Source: Sympetrum striolatum
Lineage: Eukaryota > Arthropoda > Insecta > Odonata > Libellulidae
NCBI GenBank assembly: GCA_947579665.1
Contig: OX388343.1
Coordinates: 106,002,023-106,066,022, forward strand
Length of the DNA stretch: 64,000 nt
Direction: 5' to 3'
The notes below the pieces were generated by a model. That model saw only the letters and a list, made by a program, of their open reading frames with translations, searched no databases and was not told the origin of the DNA. Positions 1 to 9,690 of the stretch are shown one piece after another. Position 1 is the stretch's first letter, and every line of letters begins with the position of its first letter. The translations under genes were made by a program, and so were the position numbers.

Positions 1-494
1 ACTTTGTGTGTATTTCTTATGAGAGACGATTATACTGGTCCAGAGTCAAACCAAGGATATTTGGACAGAGATTTTAGCTTTCTGCACTCCTTCTCCATAT
101 AAACTTTAACTATGCCAAATCTCAAACTCCTCCGTTCGCGCAATATCCCTAAAAAGGGACCCAAAGTTTTCTCTTCACGTATTAATATGTAGATTAACTC
201 TTAAATAACGTATAAAACTAAACTAAACTAAAGTAACTAATCTAGTAACTACTAAAGTTAACGGGTATGAGTTTTTAAAAGAACTTTTTCCACTCAAGAA
301 ATCTAGAAAGCAGCAATTTCAAGGTAAGGTAAACAAGGCAATGGGGAAGTTAAAAGAGCGCGTCAGAAGGTGTTGCAAGTAGCGGAAATCGCGGAAATCG
401 ACCGTGGCCAATTGGAAATCCTGAAACATCATCCATGACATCCTCAAACTCACCAAGTTCAACTTCCTGACACCTAGGTGACAGGATAGTCTAA
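1..494. other. Non-satellite flanking sequence
   Basis: This is the only stretch with neither satellite nor dispersed-element sequence. Its composition is more balanced, with G+C-richer patches near 120-180 and 355-470. A low-complexity run of TAAAC/TAACTA-like words lies near 205-260. Satellite words (the GAGGAAAAAAAT block followed by GAAATTTCGC) first appear just after 494, so this looks like the chromosome sequence next to the left edge of the array. I recognise no gene, RNA or transposon in it. Confidence 0.8.
354..470 (+). other. Short open stretch, coding status doubtful
   Basis: After an in-frame TAA at 351-353, a frame stays open for 38 codons to TGA at 468-470. It reads as a Ser/Thr/Pro/Asn-rich tail with a Trp near its middle. 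No start codon opens it, so if real it would have to be a terminal exon, with a splice acceptor in the A-rich sequence near 350-356. No polypyrimidine tract supports that. The opposite strand is also open here (441 down to 319), so openness is weak evidence. I recognise no domain; chance is the more likely explanation. Confidence 0.1.
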
Positions 495-1894
495 TAAAGG
501 TAAAATAGAGGAAAAAAATCGAAATTTCGCTAAAAATATCCGTTTCGTTACTTTTTTTGATATAATCTCGATAAAATGACGAAAATTAAGGCAAAATAGA
601 GGAAAAAATTGAAATTTTCCGCTTTCGTAGCTTTTTTCGATCACATCATGATAAAATAAGGAAAATTAATGCAAAAAAGAGGAAAAAAATGAAATTTGGC
701 TAAAATTATCCGTTTTGGTTGCTTTTTAAGATCATATCTCCATTAAATGGCAAACATCAAGGCAATATAGAGGAAAAATTTGCAATTTCGCAAAAACTTA
801 TCCATCTTCGTTGCTTTCTTTTATCTCATCTCGATGAAATGACGAAAATAAAGGCAAAATAGGGGAAAAAAATTGAAATTTCGCAAAAATTCTCCGTTTT
901 CGTTCCTTTTTTGATATAATCTCGATAAAATGACGAAAATTAAGCCAAAATAGAGGAAAAAAATTTAAATCTTGCTAGAATTATCCTTTTATGTTGCTGT
1001 TTGCGATAATATCTCGTTAAAATGACGAAAATTAAGGCAAAATAGAGGAAAAAAATTGAAATTTTCCGCTTTCGTTGCTTTTCTCGATCATTTCTCGATA
1101 AAATAAGGGAAATTAAGGCAAAAAAGAGGAAATAAAATTGAAATTTCGCTAAAATTATCCGTTTTCGTTGATTTTTTCGATCATATATCGATAAAATGAC
1201 AGAAAATTAAGGCAAAATAGAGAAAAAATTATTCGCTAAAATTATAATTTTTCGTTGATATTTTTGATCATATCTCGATTGAATGACGAAAATTAAGACA
1301 AAATAGAGGAAAAAATTGAAACTTTGCTAAGATTATCCGTTTTCGTTGCTCATTTCGATCATACCTCACGAAAATGGCAAAAATTAAGGCTAAATAGAGG
1401 AGAAAATAGAAATATCGCTAAAGTATCCGTTATCATTGTTTTTCGTAGATATTATCTCGATAAAATGACGAAAACTAAGCAGAAGTAGAGGGAAAAAATT
1501 CAAATTTCGCTAAAAAAATCCGTTTTGGTTGCTATTTACGATCATATCTCAACTAAATGGCAAAAATTAAGGCAAGATAGAAGAAAAATTTGCAATTTCG
1601 CAAATATTATCCATCTTCGTTGCTTTTTATTATCTCATCTCGATGAAATGACGAAAATAAAGGTAAAATAGAGGAAAAAAATTGAAATTTCGCTAAAATT
1701 ATCCGTTTTCGTTGCTTTTTTCGATCATGAAATGACGAAAATTAAGGCAAAATGGAGGAAAATATCGAAATTTCGTCAAAAATATCCGCTTTAGTTGCTT
1801 TTTCAGATCATTTCTCACCAAAATGACAAAAATTAAGGCAAAATAGAGAAAAAAATTTAAACTTCCCGATAATTATCCATTTTCGTTCCTTTTT
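495..1894 (+). repeat. 92-bp satellite, subfamily A, forward
   Basis: About 15 head-to-tail monomers of roughly 90-92 bp. Subfamily A is recognised by AATGACGAAAATTAAGGCA and ATCCGTTTTCGTTGC, where the right-hand arrays have AATGAGGAAAATTAAGGAA and ATTCGTTTTTGTTGC. Copies differ from each other by many substitutions and small indels, and I see no higher-order period. One monomer near 1725 lacks about 10 bp between GATCAT and GAAATGACG. This is the outermost satellite in the window. No gene is present. Confidence 0.93.
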
Positions 1895-1925
1895 ACTTTC
1901 TCCATATACGAAGTATAGAGAAAGT
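1895..1925. repeat. 5'-terminal near-palindrome of element copy 1
   Basis: ACTTTCTCCATATAC is followed after a few bases by GTATAGAGAAAGT, giving an imperfect foldback of about 31 bp at the very start of the element. The left arm is also the perfect inverted match of 2824-2837. The same foldback opens copy 3 (25007-25037) with two substitutions. It could be a terminus recognised by a transposase or Rep protein, but that role is inferred only from its position. Confidence 0.7.
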
Positions 1926-2020
1926 ATTGTTTTCATGAAAAAATTCGACTTCGAGATTTCAACGGAAATACATGTTTTGGGGTCCCTAGAACACGTTTTG
2001 ACCATTTTCGGAATGATGTC

Positions 2021-2023
2021 TGT

Positions 2024-2060
<37 letters not shown>
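2021..2060 (+). repeat. (TG)n microsatellite in element copy 1
   Basis: An almost pure TG dinucleotide run of about 40 bp with one TA interruption. It sits at the same place in all three element copies but differs in length (about 40, 20 and 60 bp), as expected for slippage after insertion. On the minus strand it gives a poly(Thr-His) reading that has no coding meaning. Confidence 0.95.
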
Positions 2061-2061
<1 letters not shown>

Positions 2062-2063
2062 TA

Positions 2064-2697
2064 GTGGACGCTCTAACGTGAAAACTATTCGTCGTATCAA
2101 CACCAAACTTCATATATAGTACTGTGGTGTGTGCTGTCAGAGTTGATTAGTTTTTGGAGTAAATCGGTCAACCGGAATTCGAGCTTTATTCATTAAAGCT
2201 TATTTCCGGTTTTTAAAATATCTCCATAAATATGATATATACGTATATTGTATTACTAATAAAAGTTTTAGATAATGAAATTTACTATAACTTTTGTATT
2301 TAACATATTTTTTTATCACCGGTTGATTAGGAGTTATTCGTGAAACACTGATAAACCGGAAGAAGATGATTATGTACTTTGTGGGCGCTCTAACATGAAA
2401 ACTATTTGGCGGATCAACACCAAACTTCATATGTAGTACTTCTATTACAGTCGTTAAAGTTGATTAGTTTTTGGAGTAAATCGGTTTACCGGAAGTTCAG
2501 CTTCATTCTTCAAAGCTCATTTCCGGTTTTCAAAATAGCTCCATAAATATGATATTTAGGTATATACTATTATTTATAAATGTTTTAGAAAATAAAATTT
2601 ACTATAACTTTTGTATGAAACATATTTTCGTATCACTGATTGTTTAGGAGTTATTCCTGAAATACTGATAAATCGGAAGTTGCTGATTATGTACTTT
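2064..2697 (+). repeat. Two 317-bp internal tandem repeats, element copy 1
   Basis: Units 2064-2380 and 2381-2697 each start with GTGG(G/A)CGCTCTAAC and contain GAGTTGATTAG, CTCATTTCCGGTTTT-like and ATAAACCGGAAG-like landmarks. A third GTGGGCGCTCT start at 2698 opens the 3' tail. Unit 1 and unit 2 differ from each other in ways shared by copies 2 and 3 (for example GAAGATGATT-type against GTTGCTGATT-type ends), so the doubling predates dispersal of the element. No coding signal is visible. Confidence 0.9.
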
Positions 2698-2858
2698 GTG
2701 GGCGCTCTGGGCTCTATGGGCGAAAGGCCAGTTTCATCGTTTTTCATCCAGCATGTCCCGAACAACATTATTTATAATGTTTAGAGTTCGAAATTACTGT
2801 CGTAGATAAGTATTTACATCTTATATATGGAGAAAGTCATGTGCTGGCCACATCAGAT

Positions 2859-3528
2859 TTTTTTTCATTGAGCCGAGATTTGTTCCAAAAAAAGCAACGA
2901 AAGCGGATAATTTTATCGAAATTTCAAGTTTTTACTTCTTTTTTACCTTAATTTTCGTCATTTTATGCAGATATGATCGAAAAAAGCAAACGATAACGGA
3001 TAATTTTAGCGAAATTTCAATTTTTTTCCTCCAATTTACCTTAATCTTCGTCATTTTATCGAGATATGATATAAAAAACAACGAAAACAGATAATTTAAG
3101 CAAAATTTCTATTTTTTTTCTTTATTTAATAATAATTTCTTAATATAATAAATAATTTACCTTAATTTTCGTCATTTTATCGAGATATGATCGAAAAAAG
3201 GTACGAAAACCGATTTTTTATGCGAAATTTCTATTTTTTTTCTCTATTTAGCCAAAAATTTTTATCATTGTATCGAGATATGATCGAAAAAAGCAATGAA
3301 AACGGATCATTTCACCGAAATTTAAATTTTTCCTCTATTTTTCCATAATTTTCTTCATTTTATCGAGATATGCTCGAAAAAATCAACGAAAACTGATAAC
3401 TTTAGCGAAAATTCAATTTTTTCCGCAATTTTGCCTTTATTTTCGGCATTTAATCGAGATATGATCGAAAATAGCAACGAAAACAGATAATTTAATCGAA
3501 ATTACAATTTTTTTCCTCTTTTTTACTA
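2859..3528 (-). repeat. 92-bp satellite, subfamily A, inverted block
   Basis: About seven monomers that read as satellite only on the minus strand: on the plus strand the order is AAAAAAGCAACG, GATAATTTTAGCGAAATTTC, TTTTTTCCTC, then TTAATTTTCGTCATTTTATC. The reverse complement carries subfamily A words (ATGACGAAAATTAAGG). The first monomer is degraded near 2866-2886. An AT-only expansion near 3121-3165 lengthens one copy. It is the only inverted satellite I find in the window, and it lies exactly between element copies 1 and 2. Confidence 0.93.
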
Positions 3529-3581
3529 CATACATGTTTTGGGGTCCCTAGAACACGTTTTGACTATTTTCGGAATGATGT

Positions 3582-3602
3582 CTGCGTGTGTGTGTGTGTG
3601 TG
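3582..3602 (+). repeat. (TG)n microsatellite in element copy 2
   Basis: A run of about 20 bp of TG with one C interruption, at the same internal position as in copies 1 and 3. It is the shortest of the three. Confidence 0.92.
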
Positions 3603-3605
3603 ATA

Positions 3606-4239
3606 GTGGGCGCTCTAACGTGAAAATCATTGGTCGTATCAATACCAAATTTCATATATAGTACTGTCGTGTGTGCTGTCAGAGTTGATTAGTTTTTGGA
3701 GTAAATCGGTCAACCGGAAGTCGAGCTTTATTCATTAAAGCTCATTTCCGGTTTTCAAAATATCTCCATAAATATGATATATACGTACATTGTATTTCTT
3801 ATAAAAGTTTTAGATAATGTAATTTACTATAACTTTTGTATTTAATATATTTTTGTATCACCACTTGATTAGGAGTTATTCGTGTAATACCGATAAACCG
3901 GAAGTATCTGATTATGTACTTTGTGGGCGCTCTAACATGAAAATTGTTTGTCGGATCGACACCAAATTTTATATATAGTATTTTGGTTTGTGTGTTTAGA
4001 GTTGATTAGATTTTGGAGTAAATAAGTTAACCGGAAGTTGAGCTTCATTCTTCAAAGCTCATTTCCGGTTTTCAAAATATCTCCTTAAATATGATATTTA
4101 GGTATATAGTATTAGTAATAAAAGTTTTAGAAAATGTAATTTACTATGACTTTTGTATGAAACATATTTTTGTATCACGGATTGTTTAGGAGTTATTTGT
4201 GAAATACTGATAAACCGGATGTTGCTGATTATGTACGTT
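3606..4239 (+). repeat. Two 317-bp internal tandem repeats, element copy 2
   Basis: Units start at 3606 and 3923, with the next GTGGGCGCTCT at 4240. The spacing of 317 bp is the same as in copy 1. Each unit has the GAGTTGATTAG and TTTCCGGTTTTCAAAATAT landmarks. No ORF of interest lies inside. Confidence 0.9.
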
Positions 4240-4461
4240 GTGGGCGCTCTGGGCGCTGGGGCGAAAGGCCACTCCATCAATTTTCATCGAACATGTCCTG
4301 AAAAACATTATTTATAATGTTTGTGACGTAAAAGATAATAATATATATAAATTAATCACTCATCTTCAAAGTTTAGATGGAATATAGAGTTCGAAATTAC
4401 TGTCGTAGATAAATATTTACATCTTATATATGGAGAAAGTCATGTGTTGGCCACATCAGAT

Positions 4462-7400
4462 TTTTCGATCATGAAATGACGAAAACGAGACAAAAAGGAG
4501 GAAAATATTGAAATATCGCCAGAACTTTCCGTTTTCAATGCTTTTTTCTTTCATATCTCGAAAAAATGACGAAAATTTAGGAAGAATGCAGGAAAAAAAT
4601 TGAAATTTCGCTTAAATTGTTCGTTTTTTTTTGCTTTTTTCGGTCATTTCTCAATAAGATGAGTAAAATTAAGGAAAAAATGAGGAAAAAATTAGAAATT
4701 TTGCTAAAATTATTCGTTTTTGTTGCTTTTTTCGATAATATTTCGAAAAAATGAGGAAAATTAAGGAATAAATAGAGGAAAAAAATGAAATATCGCTAAA
4801 ATCATTCGTTTTTGTTGCTTTTTTCGATAACCTATCGATAAAATGATGAAAAGAAAGGAAAGAAAAGAGAAAGAAATTGAAATATCGCTAAAATTATTCG
4901 TTTTTGCTTCCATTTTCGGTCATATCTCGATAAAATGAGGAAAATTAAGGAATAAAAGGGGAAAAAATTGAAATATCGCTAAAATTATTGATTTTTGTTG
5001 CTCTTTTCGACAGTATCTCGTAAAAATGAGGAAAATTACGGAAAAAAAAGAAGAAAAAAATTGAAATTTCGCAAATATTATTCGTAATGGTACTTTTTTC
5101 GATAATAAATCGAAAAAATGAGGAAAATAAAGGAAAAAAAGTGGAAAAAAATTGAAATTTTCTAAAATTCTTCGTTTTTTTTGCTTTTTTTGGTCATCTC
5201 GATAGAATGAGGAAAATTAAGGAAAAAAAAGAGGAAAAAATTTGAAATTTCACTAAAATTATTCGTTTTTTTTGGCTTTTTTTATGACAGATCTCGGTAA
5301 AATGAGGAAAATAAGGGAAAACAAGAGAAAAAAAATGAAATGACGCTAAAATCATTTGTTTTTGTTGCTTTTTTCGATAATATCTCAATAAAATGAGGAA
5401 AATTAAGAAAAAGAAAAGGAAAAAAATTGAAATTTCGCTAAACTTATTCGTTTTTGTTTTTTTTTCGGTCATATTTTGTTGAAATGAGCAAAGAAATTGA
5501 AATTTCGCTAAAATTATCTGTTTTGTTTTGTTATTATATTATATGTTGCATTTTTCGGTCATATCTCAATAAAATGAGGAAAATTAAGGAAAAAAAGAGG
5601 AAAAAAATTAAATTACGTTAAAATTATTCGTTTTTATTGCTTTCTTCGGTCATATTTCTATAAAATGAGAAAATGTAAGGAAAAAAAGAAGAGATAAAAT
5701 TGAAATTTCGCTAAAAATATTCGTTTTTGTTGTTCTTTTCGATAATATCTCAATAAAATGAGGAATATTAAGGAGAAAAAAGATGAAAAAAATTGAAATT
5801 TCGCTAAAATTATCTGTTTCGTTTCTTTTCTCGATAATATATCAATAAATTAAGGAAAATTAAGGAAAAAGGAAATAAATTGATATTTTGCTAAAATTAT
5901 TCGTTTTTGTTGCATTCTTCGGTTATATCTTAATAAAATGAGGAAGAGTAGGGAAAAAACAGGAAAAAATTAAAATTTCGCTAAAATTATTAGTTTTTGT
6001 TGCTATTTTGGATAATATCTCAAAATAATGTGGAAAATTTATTAAGAAATAGAGGATAAAAATTGAAATTCCGCTAAAATTATTTTTTTTTTTTAAATCT
6101 TTTTTATAATATCTTAATAAAATGAGGAAAATAAGGGAAAAAAAGAGGAAAAAAATGAAGTTATGCTCAAATAATTCGTTATTGTTGCTTTTTTCGGTAA
6201 TATCTCGATAAAATGAATAAAATAAAGGAAAACAACGGGTAAAACATTGAAATTTCGCCAATGTTATTCATTTTTGTTGCTTTTTTCGATCATATCTCGA
6301 TAAAATGAGAAAATTTATGGAAATAAAAGAGTTAAAAAATTGAAATTTGACTAAAATTATTCGTTTTTGTTGTTTCTTCGATAATATCGCTATAAAATGA
6401 GGAAAATTAAGGATATAAAAAGAAAAAAATTGAAATTTCGCTAGAATTATCTGTTTGGTTTCTTTTCTCGATAATATCTCAATAAAATGAAGAAAATTAA
6501 GAAAAAAAAGCGAAAAAACATTAAATTACGTTAAAATTATTCGTCAAATATATCAATAAATTAAGGATAATTAAGGAAAAAAGGGAAAAAATTGATATCT
6601 TGCTAAAATTATTCGTTTTTGTTGCATTTTTTGGTCATTTCTCAATAAGATGAGGAAAATTTAGGAAAAAAAAGAGGAAAAAAATTGAAATTTCGCTAAA
6701 ATTATTCGTTTTTGTTGCTTTTTCGTAATTTTTCGATAGAATGAGAAAAATTAAGGAAAAAAAGAGGAGATAAAATTAAAATTTCGCTAAAATTATTCGT
6801 TTTTGTTGTTCTTTTCGATAATATCTCAATAAAATGAGGAATATTAAGGAGAAAAAAGATGAAAAAAATTGAAATTTTGTTAAAATTATCTGCTTCGTTT
6901 GTTTTCTTGATAATATATCTTTAAATTAAGGATAATTAAGGAAAAAAGGGAAAAAATTGATATTTTGCTAAAATTATTCGTTTTTGTTGCATTTTTTGGT
7001 CATATCTTAATAGAATGAGGACAATGAAGGAAAAAAATAGAGGAAAAAAATTAAAATTTCGCCAAAAAAATTTCGTTTTTGTTACTTTTTTCGATTATAT
7101 CTTGATAAAATGAGTAAAATAAAGGAAAAAAGGCTAAAAAATTGAAATTTCGCTAATGTTATTCGTTTTTGTTGCTTTTTCGATCATTATAAGTTATATT
7201 GAGGAAAATTAAGGTAAAAAAAGAGGAAATAAAATAAAATTTCGCTGAAATTATTTTTTTTTGGCTTTTTTCGTTACTTTCTCAATAAGATGAGGAAAAT
7301 TTAGGAAAAAAAAGAGGAAAAAATTGAAACTTCGCTAAAATTATTCGTTTTTGTTACTTTATTCGATAACATCTCGAAAAAATGAGGAAAATTAAAGAAT

Positions 7401-8030
7401 AAATAGAGGATAAATATTTAAATATCGCTAAGATTATTATTTTTTGTTGCTTTTTTCGATTATATCTCGATAAAATGGGGAAAGTTAAGGAACAAAATTG
7501 AAATTTTGCAAACATTATTCGTTTTTGTTAATTTTTTCGGTCTTATCTCGATCAAATGAAGAAAATTAAGGAAGATAATTGAAATTTTGCTAACTTTATC
7601 TGTTATCGCTTCTTTTTTTGGTCATATCTTGATAAAATGAGGAAATTTAAGGAAAAAAAAGAGGAACAAAAACTAAATTTAGCTAAAATTATTCGTTTAT
7701 GTTGCTTTTTTCGATAATATCTAAATAAAATGAGGAAAATTAAGAAAAGAAAAGAGGAAGAATTTTGAAATTTCGCTAAAATTATTCTTTTTTGTTGCTT
7801 TTTTCGATTATATCTCGATAAAACGGGGAAAATTAAGGAAACAAAGGAATATAATTGAAATTTTGCAAAAATTATTCGTTTCTGTTGCTTTTTTCGGTCA
7901 TATATCGGTAAAATGAAGAAAATTAAGGAAAAAAATTGAAATTTCGCAAAAAATTATCTGTTTTTGTTGCTTTTTTCGATAATATTCTCGATAAAATGAG
8001 GAAAATTAAGGAAAAAAAAGAGAAAATAAA
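4462..8030 (+). repeat. 92-bp satellite, irregular, A-to-B transition
   Basis: Roughly 39 forward monomers. The first two or so are A-like (GAAATGACGAAAACGAGAC, AATGACGAAAATTTAGG). From about 4600 the array is subfamily B, with AATGAGGAAAATTAAGGAA, TTGAAATTTCGCTAAAATT and ATTCGTTTTTGTTGC. Monomers vary in length and in homopolymer runs. One carries a small AT insertion near 5523-5545. I could not recognise a consistent higher-order period. Short open frames on the minus strand are Phe/Ile/Lys-rich products of the repeat itself. No gene is present. Confidence 0.93.
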
Positions 8031-9690
8031 TTGAAATATCACTATAATTATTCGTTTTTGCTGCTTTTTTCGATCATATCTTGATATTATGAGGAAAATT
8101 AAGGAAAAAGTGAAAATAAATTGGAATTTCACTATGATTATTCGTTTTTGTTGCTTTTATCGATAAGATCTTGATAATATGAGGAAAATTAAGGAAAAAA
8201 AGTGGAAATAAAACTGAAATTTCACCATAATTATTCGTTTTTGCTGCATTTTTCGATCATATCTTGATAATATGAGGAAAATTAAGGAAAAAGAGAGGAA
8301 ATAAATTGAAATTTGGCTAAAATTATTCGTTTTGTTGCTTTTTTCGATAAATTCTTGGTAAAAAGAGGAAAATTAAGGAAAAAAATGGAGGACATAATTT
8401 GAAATTTCGCTTAAATTACTCGTTCTGTTGCTTTTTTCGATAATTTCTCAGTAAAATGAGCAAAAATGAGGAATAATAAGAGGAAATAAAAATGGAATTT
8501 CGTTAAAATTATTCGTTTTTGCTGCTTTTTTCGATCATATCTTGATAATATGAGGAAAATTAAGGAAAAAAGTATGAAATAAATTGAAATATCACTATAA
8601 TTATTCGTTTTTGCTGCTTTTTACGATAATATTCTCGATAAAATGAGGAAAATTAAGGAAAAAGAGAAAATAAATTGGAATTTCACTATGATTATTCGTT
8701 TTTGTTGCTTTTATCGATAATATCTTGATAATATGAGGAAAATTAAGGAAAAAAAGTGGAAATAAAACTGAAATTTCACCATAATTATTCGTTTTTGCTG
8801 CATTTTTCGATCATATCTTGATAATATGAGGAAAATTAAGGAAAAAGAGAGGAAATAAATTGAAATTTGGCTAAAATTATTCGTTTTGTTGCTTTTTTCG
8901 ATAAATTCTTGGTAAAAAGAGGAAAATTAAGGAAAAAAATGGAGGACATAATTTGAAATTTCGCTTAAATTACTCGTTTTGTTGCTTTTTTCGATAATTT
9001 CTCAGTAAAATGAGCAAAAATGAGGAATAATAAGAGGAAATAAAAATGGAATTTCGTTAAAATTATTCGTTTTTGCTGCTTTTTTCGATGATATCTTGAT
9101 AATATGAGGAAAATTAAGGAAAAAAGTAGGAAATAAATTGAAATATCACTATAATTATTCGTTTTTGCTGCTTTTTACGATAATATTCTCGATAAAATGA
9201 GGAAAATTAAGGAAAAAAAGAGAAAATATATTGAAATTTCACTATGATTATTCGTTTTTGTTGCTTTTTTCGATAATATCTTGATAATACGAGGAAAATT
9301 AAGGAAAAAAAGAGGAAATAAAATTGAAATTTCACTATAATAATACGTTTTTGCTGCTTTTTTCGATCATATCTTGATAATATGAGTAAAATTATGGAAA
9401 AAGAGAGGAAATAAATTGGAATTTCGCTAAAATTACTCGTTTTGTTGCTTTTTTCGATAATTTCTCAGTAAAATGAGCAAAAATGAGGAAAAAAGGAGGA
9501 TATAAATTGAAATTTCGCTAAAATTATTCGTTTTTGTTGCTTTTTCGTACGTACTCGATAGAATGAGGAAAATTAAGCAAAACAATAAGGAGATAAAATT
9601 CAATTTTTGCAAGAATTATTCGTTTTTGTTGCTTTTTTCGATAATGTATCGATAAAATGAGGAAAATTTAGAAAAAAAAGAAATAAATCG
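8031..9690 (+). repeat. 553-bp hexameric higher-order repeat
   Basis: The variant string TTGAAATATCACTATAATT starts at 8031, 8584 and 9138, spacings of 553 and 554 bp, i.e. six monomers of about 92 bp. Within the unit the order of variants repeats: ATCACTATAA, TTCACTATGA, TTCACCATAA, TTTGGCTAAA, TTCGCTTAAA, TTCGTTAAAA. The third copy is incomplete, with one variant lost near 9415, and then runs into unrelated monomers. This is the first clear higher-order structure from the left edge. Confidence 0.88.

Larger units (their letters stand above)
1895..2858 (+). mobile_element. Dispersed element copy 1, Helentron/HINE-like
   Basis: A 964-bp non-satellite block cleanly inserted in the T-run of a satellite monomer. 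It begins with ACTTTCTCCATATA (1895-1908), whose exact reverse complement lies near the 3' end (2824-2837). Beyond that is a possible hairpin, ATGTG/CACAT around a 5-base loop (2839-2853), and the terminus CAGAT. Inside are a (TG)n tract and two 317-bp tandem repeats. It has no ORF of consequence, so it is non-autonomous. Subterminal inverted repeats, 3' hairpin, T-rich target and internal tandem repeats are known traits of Helentron-derived HINE elements; the assignment is inference. Relative to copies 2 and 3 it lacks about 65 bp at 2782/2783. Confidence 0.7.
3529..4461 (+). mobile_element. Dispersed element copy 2, 5'-truncated
   Basis: Same family and orientation as copy 1. Homology starts at TACATGTTTTGGGG, so about 74 bp of the 5' end, including the near-palindrome, is missing. 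The left junction joins inverted satellite (CCTCTTTTTTAC) to the element through short microhomology. The 3' end is complete: TATATGGAGAAAGT at 4427-4440, a hairpin with a 5-bp stem at 4442-4456, and terminal CAGAT. Near 4323-4386 it keeps the segment absent from copy 1. The right flank returns to forward satellite at TTTTCGATCATG. Confidence 0.7.

Noticed and set aside
319..441. A 40-residue minus-strand ORF from ATG at 441 to a stop at 319, rich in Phe, Leu and Asp.
   Set aside because: It overlaps a similarly open plus-strand frame, has no recognisable domain and lies in a short, slightly G+C-rich patch where chance openness is expected. Kept only as a possibility in the left-edge finding.
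1808..2113. Minus-strand ORF with a Thr-His repeat (also near 24923-25240).
   Set aside because: The Thr-His run is the (TG)n microsatellite read on the other strand; the rest crosses from element into satellite.
1895..2858. Ordinary terminal-inverted-repeat MITE for the dispersed elements.
   Set aside because: The inverted ends are not both terminal: about 21 bp with a hairpin lie beyond the 3' one, and no target-site duplication can be seen. A Helentron-type element fits better, though I cannot exclude the other reading.
3121..3165. AT-only stretch as a separate inserted element.
   Set aside because: It is about 45 bp of TTTAATAATAATTT-like simple sequence inside one inverted monomer, best explained by local slippage.
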